Shown: one piece after another, positions 1 through 11,042 of the stretch
Position numbering within the stretch: the stretch's first letter is position 1
How the letters are laid out: each line of letters starts with the position of its first letter
Assembly: GCA_037176845.1 (NCBI GenBank)
Contig: JAYKXP010000226.1
Span: 1-55,831, forward strand
Direction of reading: 5' to 3'
DNA: 55,831 nt
From: Paramarasmius palmivorus
Taxonomy: Eukaryota > Basidiomycota > Agaricomycetes > Agaricales > Marasmiaceae
The notes under the pieces: generated by a model
The model's database searches: none
Told to the model about the DNA's origin: nothing
The model's input: the letters and a program-made list of their open reading frames with translations, nothing else
Made by a program: the position numbers and the translations under genes

Positions 1-949
1 AGGCGTGCAAGTGAACCAGATACGTTTGTGTCGAATGAGGCGAGACCTGATTTAGTACTTGTTGTGCCCTGATCCCGCGAAGCTGTACATCATGCGCTTT
101 ATCTGTTCCCAGGTGCGACCAACATCACCTTCATGGCAGCTCCAGACAGCTTCTCGGAGAAAGTCCTTGGAGCGTGCCAAAACATCATCACCATTGAACA
201 ATGGTGTACCCTTCTCAGCAGCATCGAGAGCTTGGATGAGTCGGCTGCCTTGAGTGGACGATGTCGAGGTTGTGTTTGTGGGATGAGACTTCACAGCACG
301 GGGTATCTTGGGACTCTCTTCCCCGGTAGCTGCACGTTGAATAGCTCGTTCTGTGGTGTAAAGAGTGAAGATCACGCGCGTAGGCGAGAAACTCCTCGTC
401 GGTGGGCATTTTCTTGGCAGCGACGAAAGCGTTGACGATGTCGGATATGTCACTGTCTTGAGGTACATTGACATTCTTTGCTTTGGCGACATTCAGCATA
501 AGAAGCCTAGTTGAGATCACAGGTCAGTAGGCATTTTGAAGCTGCTCTGTGAGAACTCACCTCCAACAATCTAGCGCCTTCATATCAGCGACAAAGTATA
601 CCAAATCTGTCGCTTGGTGATAGTTGTATTTGCCCTGATCCTTGGGAATTGTCCGGTGAATCTTCGAAGCAGAGTATCCAAGAGTCGAAGGGTCTCTGTG
701 TCTGTGAGATGAGAATGCGAGACAGGACATAGATACGACCCGACCACTCACCGTTATTTCCCTGACTCGTAAGCCCATAGCCAGCACATCATATAGACTT
801 CCTGAGGTAGTCTGATAGTCGCAGTACTGCGCGTCGGCTTTCATAACTAGGACAGGGAAGAAGATATGCAGCTGTGTTTTAAGCACGAGAAAGAAAAGAC
901 GCACTTTAGCCAAAAAAATTCTCGGTCTTGGGAATTGTAGAAGCTTCAA
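1..949 (-). pseudogene. DUF6589-type gene relic, left copy (partial)
   Basis: This is the C-terminal half of a DUF6589-type protein, a family abundant in mushroom genomes with no established function. Recognisable pieces are DPSTLGYSASKI (about 670), MKALDCWR (about 575), and a block with GDVGRTWEQI and SGHNKY near 60-130 that matches the family's conserved 'GD.GR ... nY' region. Two introns can be placed on the minus strand: one of about 50 bases ending before DPSTLG, and one at about 514-566 (donor GTGAGT, acceptor CTAG) joining DCWR to LLMLNVAKAK. After FLAYARD (about 375) the protein-like reading jumps to another frame (LYTTERAIQRAATGEES) with no usable intron between, so the copy looks frameshifted. 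The gene runs off the left edge. The family call comes from memory of the pattern and is fairly confident; the broken state is an inference. Confidence 0.6.
700..880. repeat. repeat block 1, copy A
   Basis: This block aligns by eye with 9135-9300. Shared words include 'gagaatgcg.gacaggac', 'aagcccatagccag' (A) against 'gagcccatagccag' (B), and 'gcgtcggctt'. It lies in the DUF6589-type relic and includes the same minus-strand intron donor (GTGAGTGG) in both copies. The copies have diverged by many substitutions and small indels, so the duplication is old. Confidence 0.6.
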
Positions 950-1129
950 CTTGAATTTAAACCCTTGGTAAGTGCTGCCTACATCTGTATAGTTGAGTGT
1001 AATTGTAATCCCCTAGTAGGCTAGAAGATGGGCGTGAACTAAAACTCTTCGGCAACCTCAGATTTTCTAGAGACCGGTTCGATCCTCGAGCGTTGGTTGC
1101 CTTGACAGGCGGAAGAGGATTTTCGGCGA

Positions 1130-1235
1130 TCGAGAAGAACGGTGTTAGTGAGCTTGCGAGTGTGGTAGTGGTGGTTCACAATCAAGAGGTGTTATCGCGA
1201 CGCGTCTGGAGCCGCGGCTGCTGACAAAGAAGTGG
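1130..1235. repeat. repeat block 2, copy A
   Basis: This block aligns by eye with 9545-9640. Shared words include 'tcgagaag', 'tcaagaggt' and 'cgcgacgcgtctg'. On the minus strand both copies keep a similar reading (LL.VNH...H...VLLDR), which suggests they descend from coding sequence of the same gene. Confidence 0.55.
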
Positions 1236-4200
1236 CCACACTGAGGCTTCACGCGTCTGGGGAACATTCTGCCTGACCACCATCTTCCATCCGACGCAAT
1301 TCTCAGCAACTTCCTTATTCTCTCAACATTCTTGACTATGACTATCGCCCTGTTGAAAAAATCAATGAGGTGGAATAAGAGGTGCGGCTCGCTCTAACCA
1401 TGAAATTTTTTTTTTTGCTGACTCGCTTCCTCTCTCCTCTTATCCACCGATTTCAACAGCACCAATTTCAATCCTAGCTGCCCTACAATTTCCAACCTTC
1501 AGCCAGACTCCAGCCCACCCTTTCGTCCTCCAGAACTACACAAGTCCTCCGAAGCCGCCAACTCCATCGGCCTTGTCCAGCTGCACCGAAGTTCTAAAGA
1601 CAACTACATCCAGCATATCGTCCTCACCAAGAAGATCTAGCCTCCCTACCGCGACAAAGAGAACGATACACGTTCGACACTCTCCTCCGCTTTGACTTGA
1701 ACTCCCGCTGTCCCATCTCAGCGCTGCTAGCCTTCAAAGCTTCAACATCCTCCAGTCAAGCCAAAACTACGCCTACCTCCTACCGGTCCATCGATTCCTC
1801 CAGCCCACCTCCTCTTATACTCAAAGAACCCACTTTCCGCAAGTGGATAGCCATTCTGTCCGTCTGAAACTTTCATCGAGACCGGACTATACACGAACGT
1901 TCAAACATTCAAGTATCATATATCAAGTGAGCATCTTCTCTTTTTTTCGTCTACGTTTCGCTAACCAATACTCAGTATTCAATAGGCATTGATACCACCA
2001 ATACTGCACTACGCTCTTACTCGCATGAGGAATTCGAGAACGTAGTCAAAGTAATCCAGTATGTCGTTAAAAACCTATCTACTTCGTACCCGGCGCTGAT
2101 TTGTCGTCTATAGAACCTTATTTCAAGGCGACAACTCGAGAGGTTGGATGTACTGGGCGCTAGCGCTGGCTTTGAAAACCTGACTATCATTCTAGATACA
2201 CGTTCTAGGCGTATAATACCAATGTCAATAAAGAACCTTCATTACGCGTCCAAAAGTGAACGTCAGCTATACATCCGAGTCAGCCAAGCATTGGGAGTCG
2301 TGTCAAGAATATACACCATGTAAACCGTGCACTACAGCACCTTCCATCGCCGTCATGCAGCTTATCCTTTCCCCGACCTCCTCACATCCACTGTGCCACA
2401 TCGACCGTGGATCTTGAGGATGGTTTTATAAAGCCATTGATGGGTGCTGTTCCATAGCCAGGAGTATCCCAAAATTTTTTTGGATGAACCGTGTGTGAGA
2501 CGAAGATAACCGGCTTGAGCGGTACCTTTGGTGTCGTAGAATAGTTTGGAAGGGAAGGTAAGTACTTTGAGATGCTTCGGGGATCCTGGGTGACGATTCT
2601 ATTACGAGGAGACGGTAGAAGTATTGAGACGAGCTTCCAACTTGACGGGAAGCAGAGGTGGCATATGCGAAAGACGCGAAGATTCTCGATATGTGGTGAC
2701 TTGGTACTAGGGCCCAATACACGGATAGGACGACCACCTGAAGACATTTCTACAGAGTGATCTGGTCCAACGGCAAGCTCGACACCCGGCACACCCACTT
2801 TAGCGCCGAATGAGGTCGTAACGTTCGAGATCTGGAAGTTGGAACGTTCGGGCATGGTCCCGGTGGAGTAGGATGTGAATACGCAGGTAAATTTGGTGAT
2901 GGGTGTTTGAAAGCTAGGCCTGCAGAGATCGTTCAGTGTCAAGACATGACAATACACGGGGTGACATACCTACAGCTTCAGTGCCCAAACTTTTTCTCCA
3001 GCTGGTTGTTGCGACGTATTTCGTGTCAAAACGAGCTAGCAGTGTTCCAAGATACGCGGTAAGGGAACTTTGATGCTGCGATATGCGAATTCGATGTAAT
3101 GGTTACATGAGCGTAAGTGACGAGGTGTAACTTTGATACACTGGCAGGAGGTGGATGGGCCCAACAGAATAGCAGCGAAACCAAGAAACCAGCGCGCAGG
3201 TGAAGGCATGCAGAGTGCGGATAGAGATGGAGATGTTCCGGGATGTGGTAGTCTTCAAGATCTTCATGATAGACGTCGTTGCAAGGTCGAGGTAGGTCGT
3301 CACCGGAACTTGACCGGAACTTGAAGCTTGAAGAACACCGGCAGGCATTTGCTCCTCTTCATGTCCTTGCACGTCGACCACACGCATCTTCCAGTAAGTA
3401 CTACCTCAAGGCCTCAAGATCCTACATATTGGATCCAGCAAATCTCGCGAAAGCTCTTCAGGATTTGGGTCCCTCGAATATTCCAGCACATTTTAGCTCC
3501 CGTCGGACATCCTGGTTCCGAAACCCTGTATTTCAGAGCCATTTTACCTTTATACTTCAACATGCTTGGTGCTTGGAGGACTGTTTGAGGAAGCGTTCGC
3601 GGAATTCTATAGTACGTGCTCACTTGGATATAAGAGGTATGTTGGGCTCAAAGTCTATTTTCTTTTAGGTCAATTCCGCTTTAGCTCTCAAGATCTCATT
3701 ACCCATTTTATGAAGCCTTCCAGCGTAAATCGTCGACCTCCACTATCAGCACGACCAAGTATCCTCAAGATCAATCACCAACGCATTTGACTATCTGGCT
3801 CCCAGAATTCGGATTACCGACGCAAGAAAAATAGCCTGAGTATGTCTCATTAATTCTTTCCAAGGATTTGAAATCTAATCCAGATTCCAGGTCCATTATA
3901 CGCTGACTCAGGCTTCACATACCAACAACTCGCCGACAACATCTGATCGGAATACCCTTGGACTATCAATGAAAGCCCCGAATTCTCGCAGCTAATTCGT
4001 CTGAGCTCAGGACAATGTGATCCGACTCGGAGTCTATTCGTCGCCGCCACCTTCCCCTTTCACCTCAAAATCAGCCTACGAAGGCTTCTACAAAGGACGC
4101 GTGAAGATCTTCTGGCTGGATGATCGATGATACATCATTGAGGCTCAGTGTACATCAAGAAGTCCATTGGAACCTTTGAACTTCAGGTTTCATGTGTTTC

Positions 4201-4740
4201 AAACTCTCAGCCGAGAAGACAACCAACCGACCTGATTATTCAACCGAAGCGACTTCAGCGCCAGCGACCGCAATCAGCCCCCAGGCTGACAGCGACACTT
4301 CGTATTCAGGTATTCGGCAAGTGTCTACACTTGTATATACCTCCAGTCGACTAAATTGCCTCGGCCCTTGACTAGTAACCAACACTCAATATCAAAAGGT
4401 TGCTGCCATCACGCAACTGACCCAGTTCATCATCATGGTGACTACATTATGACCAGGAATTGGCATTCTGCAGTACCAGCCAACGGAACGCACCCCTACG
4501 AACTCTCGGGTACATAGAACGTGTACTACCAGATTCCTAGTTCATCAATCCAAGTCTACGTATACCAATATACCCTCAGGCTATATCTCGTTGCAAGTTG
4601 ATCTCGCTGTGTACGCAATGAAGCAAAGTGGACATATGTATTCATTGAAACACTATAGCACCTACAATATACCATTGTTGTTCGAGGAATGCGGTCCAAG
4701 TCCATGATATCCATACACAAATTCGGAAACACCACATATA
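1236..4740. other. gene-poor decayed region
   Basis: No intact gene can be supported here. At 1540-1930 the plus strand has a pyrimidine-rich, coding-like composition broken by stops. A 191-codon minus-strand frame (2382-2957) and a 94-codon frame (3103-3387) are the longest openings. Neither resembles a family I know, and no convincing exon joins were found. The stretch holds repeat block 3 copy A (1985-2390) and looks like old, degraded gene or transposon sequence between the left relic and the gene ending at 4741. Confidence 0.4.
1985..2390. repeat. repeat block 3, copy A
   Basis: This block aligns by eye with 8020-8400 in the same orientation. Matching stretches include 'cttcgtaccc' followed by 'ctgatttgtc', then 'agtgaacgtcagct', then 'cctcctcacatc'. 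Upstream, both copies also share a 'gtgagcat' plus T-rich stretch (1927 and 7961) that looks like an intron donor. The source gene or element was not identified. Confidence 0.6.
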
Positions 4741-7331
4741 TCATCTCCACGCCGGCTTCTTCACCTCTTGACGAGAAGGCGGTTTTGGCTGGCCGATCTT
4801 CGGAGGTGTTTGACTCTGATCCTTAGTGCGCTTACTAGGATCTATCGCCCCGCTAGCCTGCTTGGTGATTCGCTTGACAGAGACCTCTGCTGGCGCTGGT
4901 TTCTTTCCGGAAGTACTGGCTTGAATAGGCTGTGGCGAGTCCGTCACAGATGTCGGAATCGAAACCGAACGGTGCCCTAGAAACTCAATGTTAGGATAAC
5001 GATAACAGCCTCAAGGCACGTAGAATAAACTTGCCTGGGCTTTTCAGACTGCGTTCGCTTGCTTTTACTCTCATTGAGATCGGGCGTGCATCCCGGCTGT
5101 TCACCTGTTTGCCAGGGCCTTGAGATTTGCCAGAAGGGTTGACAGTCGAATTGCGAGCAAGATCTTGGGGCTGTTGCTGCCTATTAGGACTGAGCCTGGT
5201 GGATTGCAAAGTCTTTACAGCCGTTCGCGGCTTCGTTGCGCTGGATGCCCGAGATTCACCTGTAGTAATAATGGGATTATAAGTACCAGGCAGAAGATAT
5301 AGGATATCCGTCCAAACGAACCTCGTAGCTCAAGATCTTCGAATCGACTTTCGTCCCCAATGACATCGAGAAGAGGAAAACCAAGTGAAAGAGCAAAGTC
5401 CGTCGTGGTAGAGTCAAAGATTTTGGAGACGTGGAGTTTCTGAATGGCATCGTAGTGACTCAGGAACCACTGAAGGTGACAGGAATTTATTGCAGAAGCA
5501 AAGGATGGTAGTCCTGAACATCCTCGTATGAGCTCAGACATGACTTTGCTCCCAAAGGGATCAAAGGACCAGAAGTACTTCTTGCCCTCCACCCAAGATT
5601 TCCAGATAGCTCCGTCATCAGATGGACGGGGAACAGGTCGTATGAAGAGATAGACCTTTGGGGGAATAATGGGTTCCTTGTGCGATGAAGTGCATTCAAG
5701 GCAAAGAATAAAACTGTCAAGTACACCTAGTCCAAGTCAACAGACGGGTCAAACATGACAACACTAAAACTTACCATAGTCCTCCCAATCATCTTCATGA
5801 ATCCCAAGTTGGCTGAACACGCTGTGTGCCTGAGCGAGCCATGATTCCGCCAGGGTCATCCATTCCCCTGGAGGGTCAAACCGATACCCTATGTCGATCC
5901 CTTGAAGGTCTTGTATCTCCGTCGACATGACAGTAAACCTATACCCCTGGTCATTCAACGACGTTCAACACCCAACTTTTGCATACATACCGCACCGAGC
6001 CGTCATCCATGACAACCTGACTCTCCCTCATTCCATCAGGAATCCTACCCAGCACACTCCAAATTCCATAATGCAATCTTTCCCTGGCACCCGGCAATCT
6101 AGTAATGATATCTTGCGAGCGCCGATTGTATATCGCACCAGGGAGTGATGACAAGACAGGTATGACTTGTTCGTTGGTTAGGGGTTGTATGAATCCCGAA
6201 AAAGCCAAGCGGATTCCTGTGAGGATAGTCCGAGCAGGGAACGTTCTTGTGAGATATTCAAGGACGGTGATGTTGTTGCTATATGTTTGGATAGGGAGGT
6301 GGGTGGAATGGGTGTTGGGGGTCGTGTTCTCGCCCGTGCCAACCATGATCAAGGCCTGGAGGGACTCGGAGGGCAGCTCTATGTATGGTCCTTTCTAAAG
6401 GGCACCGGTTCTTGGGTCGACCCACATTTCGCCTAAAAACTGTGGTCCCTGTTAATGCATATTGTGATGATGGGCGTAAAGAGATATACAAGATCTCCCA
6501 CTGAGAGTTCCCTTTGCATTCTGCCGAACTAGAGAACTATGATGAGACGCTATTGAGCATAGATTTCGATTAGGAGCGTACTTGGTGGGCGAAGTACGAG
6601 AACAAGAGCGGCGTCAACCGATCCCCGTTGAGGACAATACGACCAAGTGGGATGAGCGCTGTCAAAAAAACGTGTGAGTACCATAGACACATTTCCAGAA
6701 AAGACGACGCACCATTGTAGAACACCAACGCTGGTAAACCTTGCTCGTTATCGTTGTAACCAAAGACTTGTGCGATATTAACGTTCCTGAAGACCTTGCA
6801 TAAACTTGATGTTGGAGGGAGGGTAATTGACATACTTGATGTTGGCGAACTGATCAAAATCTTGCTTGAAAGCCTATCGGAGCATGGCTTTAGTGATATG
6901 AGAAATAGGACATGGATGAAACTGACTTTGAGGGCATCGGGCCCATCGTACGTGACATATAGAAATCCGCGTTCCGTATTCCTGCCTTCCAGCCGAGCGA
7001 TGCTGAAGCTACGGTGAGCATCCACATTTCGCCACAACTCATACTGCTCTTTCGTCTCCTCGAAGTATTCTAGTCTGACCGAGGACGATGTAGCGATGGT
7101 CCTCTCAATGTACACATTGCCCGTTTTAACACGGTTGTACTGAACCATAATCGAGGGGATGAGCCCAAAAGCTCGAGGGACAGGACAGAATAAACTCACA
7201 TCATCCCATATAGTTCGCTCTTCCTGCTTTCTCTTGGTGACCTTCACGACTGTGCAGTTGTTGTACATATTATTAGCATTCGTAAAGTGTCCATCATAGA
7301 TAGTGAAGCCGGAGCTGTTGTTGAAAGACAT
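4741..7331 (-). CDS. Agaricomycete-specific protein with kinase-like N-terminal region
   Basis: An apparently intact multi-exon gene. It starts at the ATG at 7331 (MSFNNSSGF) and stops with the TGA at 4741-4743. Exons that I could join in frame: 7331-7200, 7139-6927, 6873-6836 and 6786 onward, giving IWDD|YNRVKTGNVYI, GPDALK|AFKQDFDQF and ANI|KNVNIAQVFGYND. Later exons continue with FLGEMWVDPRTGA, LTRTFPARTIL, DGSVR|FTVMSTEIQDLQG, VYLFIRPVPRPSDD and WVEGKKYFWSFDP. The last third is basic and rich in Ser, Pro, Lys and Gln. I recognise this as a large family of predicted proteins in mushroom genomes. The 'F..FA.IKNVNIAQVFGY' segment resembles a degenerate protein-kinase N-lobe (helix C and following strands), but no catalytic HRD or DFG motif is visible. 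Function unknown. It sits intact within a decayed repeat-rich region. Confidence 0.75.
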
Positions 7332-9134
7332 GGTAATGATGGGGGTTGCGGAATGGAAAGGCGTAGACTAAGTGAATCTTTGAGGTTTGATATAACAGGT
7401 CGGTCGCGGACGAAGAGCGCTGCATGTGCTGATGGTCGACAGCATTTTGTACGGGTTAGCGGAACCTTGTTCAATGTCGGGAAGAGTTGATATCGTTTGA
7501 GATTTAGTGTGAATCATGTGCTGGGGAAGAGGCAAGATGCAATTTGAATTTGAGCGCCTAAGTGGTGTTCACTTGCCCGTTTTCCACGTGCCGGTTACCT
7601 TCCCAGTTCTTTTCCGAAGAACACGGCCGCAAGCCGCGCAGCAGGTAATTCAAAAGTTCAAAAATATGTACATCTCTCACCTCTGTTAACCTTAGGATGG
7701 GCTAAGTGGTACGGCTCTTACTTCATCCCGACGATGAATTTGTCACGAACAGCACATTCAAAACTTCTAGCTGTCTCATGATCCCCAATATGTACAGTCC
7801 CACTGCAAACCACTCCTCCGTCCTCTATCGCTACACTAAACACTTTTCAGGGCCACCACTCCATAGGCCCTTCCCAACATCCTCTACGCCAAGTAGCTAT
7901 CTTGCCTTCCGCGAATACACCCGACCGGGGCGGCAAGCTGTTTACGGATAGTTAGGTGAGCATTTTTATTCTTTTCTATGCGTCTGTATTCGAACTAGCT
8001 TGGACTCAATAGAAACAACCGTGACGCTCGGTGTGGGTATAGTCAAGATCGCAGTACTATATACGCTATGTGAGGAATCTGAAAACGTAGTCTAGGCCAT
8101 CTACGGCACGTCCTTTGAATTCGCCTGCTTCGTACCCCATACTGATTTGTCCTCCATAGAGCCCCGGCTGCAACTCAAGGGCTGGATGTACGGATTCCGA
8201 GTCTGGGCATGACTATATCTCCAGAATTTGGATGTAACATAGCTGCCTCAAATCGTTGCTCAGGTGTACAGTGCTACCGGTAATAAAGTGTGGAGTCTCC
8301 TGAACCCAAGAGTGAACGTCAGCTCTCATAGTAAACGAAGGTTGAATGAATCCGTACCTTTTACCATATCTGCCTTCGCCAAGACGTCCTCCTCACATCG
8401 TGAAAAGTGAGCGGCCTTATTTTATGACGCCGTTTATGGAAACGTATACTGAACCTTAGTCGACAGTATTTCGTGGAAAAAGATTCATTAGATGGCGCTT
8501 TCTCGATTTCGACAAGGTCCTATTTCGGAGGCGTCGAGCCTATACCCGAAGATATATCGTTACTTCCGCTTGAATCACCAGATTAATTAGGAACTTGCCT
8601 GTCCCCGCCCTTGACAAGGGTTTTCTGGACTAGAAAACGCCTGAGGATGAAGGAAGTCCTTATACTTATGGGGAACCGCAGTCAAAGTCTGGACCTTTGA
8701 TTGGAAAAGAGTTAGATGAATCTACGTGATGCGTATGGTCATCACTCAATCATGAAAGATCAGGATCGCGATTGTCGGTTCCGAGCCGAGGATATGGGGT
8801 CTACCAGTTTCAAAGAACCTCTTGGCTTGAGATTGTGACCAGTGGCATCCAACAGTGGTTTTCTGGCCTGATATTTTGGTGCTGTGAAAACTCTGGGTGA
8901 GACTGAGTGATTAAGAGAATGAGAATGAACATGGGCGACTATAGAGCTGGCTGATAAAGAGCGCTCACCGATGTATTTACAACGAATAGTACCTTGATCC
9001 CATCATGGAGAGTCAAGTACCGGTTGACACAGGGACGACTCGGAGAGCTTCGGGACTCAAGCATACTCTCGTTGAATTTTCGTGTTGTAAAGTTCTCGAG
9101 GTGCACCGTGCCAGCTTGGTCCCAGCTTGGGAGT
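7332..9134. other. gene-poor region with repeat remnants
   Basis: The first few hundred bases are the upstream region of the gene starting at 7331. An 81-codon plus-strand frame (7706-7951) has no recognisable match. The rest holds repeat block 3 copy B (8020-8400) and sequence without long open frames. I see no intact gene. Confidence 0.4.
8020..8400. repeat. repeat block 3, copy B
   Basis: Diverged second copy of 1985-2390 in the same orientation. It lies to the left of blocks 1 and 2 here, whereas copy A lies to their right, so the order is rearranged between the two ends of the region. Confidence 0.6.
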
Positions 9135-9300
9135 GATGTTCTGCGCTAGAGAGATAAGAATGCGGGACAGGACGCGGAGAAAGATTAACCACTCACGGTT
9201 GTATCTCTAATCCATGAGCCCATAGCCAGTGCCTAAGATAGCTAGTTCCACGCGTCGGCTTCAGCAGCTAAGGTACGGGAAGAGAGGTAAGTAGCTGAGT
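9135..9300. repeat. repeat block 1, copy B
   Basis: Diverged copy of 700-880 within the right DUF6589-type relic. It keeps the same minus-strand intron donor. Confidence 0.6.
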
Positions 9301-9544
9301 TGGGTGTATGGGTCAGAGAAACCGACCTAGTTGGGTTTTTCAGTCTTCACAGGACCTCGGGTTTGAGCCCATGATATAAGCCTTGAAGGCCTCCTGCATC
9401 GACACAGATAAGTATAGTATAATGTCGTCGAAAATGAGTGAACTGACCGTTCAGGGTTCAAATGAGTCCTCGGTGAGGTATTTTTCCTCCAGAGACGGGT
9501 CTATCCTTGTGTGCTCTCTACCTTGATAAAGAGAAAAAAACCCA

Positions 9545-9640
9545 GCGGTCGAGAAGGACTATGCTGAGGTGCTTGTGGGCGTGGTGATCGTGATTCACGG
9601 TCAAGAGGTATCCGCGACGCGTCTGAGCAGCTTTTGAAGT
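9545..9640. repeat. repeat block 2, copy B
   Basis: Diverged copy of 1130-1235, also within the right relic. Confidence 0.55.
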
Positions 9641-10203
9641 GTAATTTGCAGCGCGAATGATGTAAGAACAGGCCGAACAGACTTCAAGGCCGTCTAAGGA
9701 GATGATGCGGGGAAGGAGTACATTTCCGGTGCGTCTCTGTGCATGCAACCAAATGGGTGACGGTACCACAGGTCAACGATATGAGCGACCGTGTAGGTGG
9801 CACAACCCCGAAGAAAATGTGAAATAGTGGCCATGCGACTCGCAAAGTAGCTCCGTGCACGTTCAGTCCACTTTTTCTTCTCTTTAGGGTCGGGAACATG
9901 AAGAACCCGATAGAGAAAGGTATGTAGTTGTACGCCCAGGCACCGAGAATAGTCGAGAATGAGGCCCAACTTTTCCTCCATGGATAGTCGTTTTGCATTT
10001 GGACGGACGCACGGACATACATGAGGCAGCGCCAATGCTGCTGCCGAATCATCCGCAGATGTATCCGTCGATGATAGTAGTATAGAAGGGTTGTGGGAGG
10101 TTGAGGATGATGATGAAAGTGGTGGAGAAGTTAATGATGTATTAGGAGGAAGGGATGACGCCGGCTGTGGAAAAGGTAACGCTGAACTTGGTGGCGAGGA
10201 CAA

Positions 10204-11042
10204 CTGCGGGAGGCTAGTATTCTAGGATCACAATGGGCTCTTCCAATGCAACATGGGGAAAGACCAAAGAATCTGAAGTAGATGGCCCAGCTCCTGATAG
10301 GAACTGTGCATCTTCGGCGTGAACGAAAGGCTCAATAAACGGGAAGGGAAGCCCCGACCCTTCTCCGTGATTCAGTTGAGGTGGCGCAATGGTACTGCGT
10401 GGGATATTGCCTAATGACAGGGGTTTTGTCTGTAACGCAGATCGTGAGTTGTGCTATAACTGAGGTTCCGGGAGTAAGAGCGGCACTTGGTCTCGGAACA
10501 TGTGCACTAGACGTGCTCTCTTCGCTTTCTCTTCGCCGGAGGCTCCTCGGGCGTCGACATTTTGCGAAAACGTACTGGAGCATGAATGCTAGAGGTCAAA
10601 CACAATCCATTGAGAATTGGGGACGATGTGCTGGATGTTACAGCGGGAGGAGGTATATTCTGACTATCTGGATGAGCTAGCGCAATATGTCGCGATAAAT
10701 TCGATGCGGCGGGAGATGAACTCAAGATCAAGTCGGCGGACACTGGATTGGATAAAGGGTGTTTGGAGGTGCCGATTAGGTGAAAGAGGGGAATTGGCCC
10801 CAGAGGGTGTCATAGATGCGATTTTGGAGTTAAGAGGTATAAATTATGGATTAGGAGTGTTCTATGGACATGGTGGATGAAGAAGAGACGCGGTTCACTG
10901 GCCTCCAAGGGGTCCGGAGTCCGGAAGCCAGAATAATTGCCGATCACGCGTTGAATTTTTGCCCGGCCCTCAAGTGATTTTTTCGAAATCACTTCTTGGG
11001 AAAACCCTGTTCTCCGGTATTCACACTCCCACCTCCTCTACG
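10204..11042. other. intergenic: relic upstream region and nucleolin promoter
   Basis: Several overlapping minus-strand frames of 60-100 codons occur here, probably decayed 5' sequence of the DUF6589-type relic. The last 150 bases before 11043 would carry the promoter and 5' leader of the nucleolin-like gene. No clear TATA box or other element was recognised. Confidence 0.3.

Larger units (their letters stand above)
9130..10203 (-). pseudogene. DUF6589-type gene relic, right copy (N-terminal part)
   Basis: The open frame 10203-9694 (169 codons) begins with a Ser/Pro/Thr-rich leader. It continues with a segment like the conserved N-terminal region of DUF6589-type proteins (SMEEKLGLILDYSRCLG, HTFLYRVLHVPDP, ISHFLRGCATYTVAHIVDLWYRHP, EMYSF). 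An in-frame TAG at 9694-9696 is followed in the same frame by TALKSVRPVLTSFALQ, which fits the family's next block. So the stop looks like an inactivating mutation, not the natural end. Further stops follow. Farther left, ADA, AMG and TTVS before a GTGAGTGG donor match the left copy at about 770-860. A short upstream ATG frame with a KRKRR stretch (10560-10507) may be the original first exon. Function of the family is unknown. Confidence 0.55.

Noticed and set aside
1070..1090. tRNA B-box-like sequence (ggttcgatcc)
   Set aside because: No matching A box or cloverleaf could be found around it, and it lies in a decayed coding repeat.
2382..2957. 191-codon minus-strand frame
   Set aside because: No family resemblance and no convincing exon joins; left as part of a decayed region.
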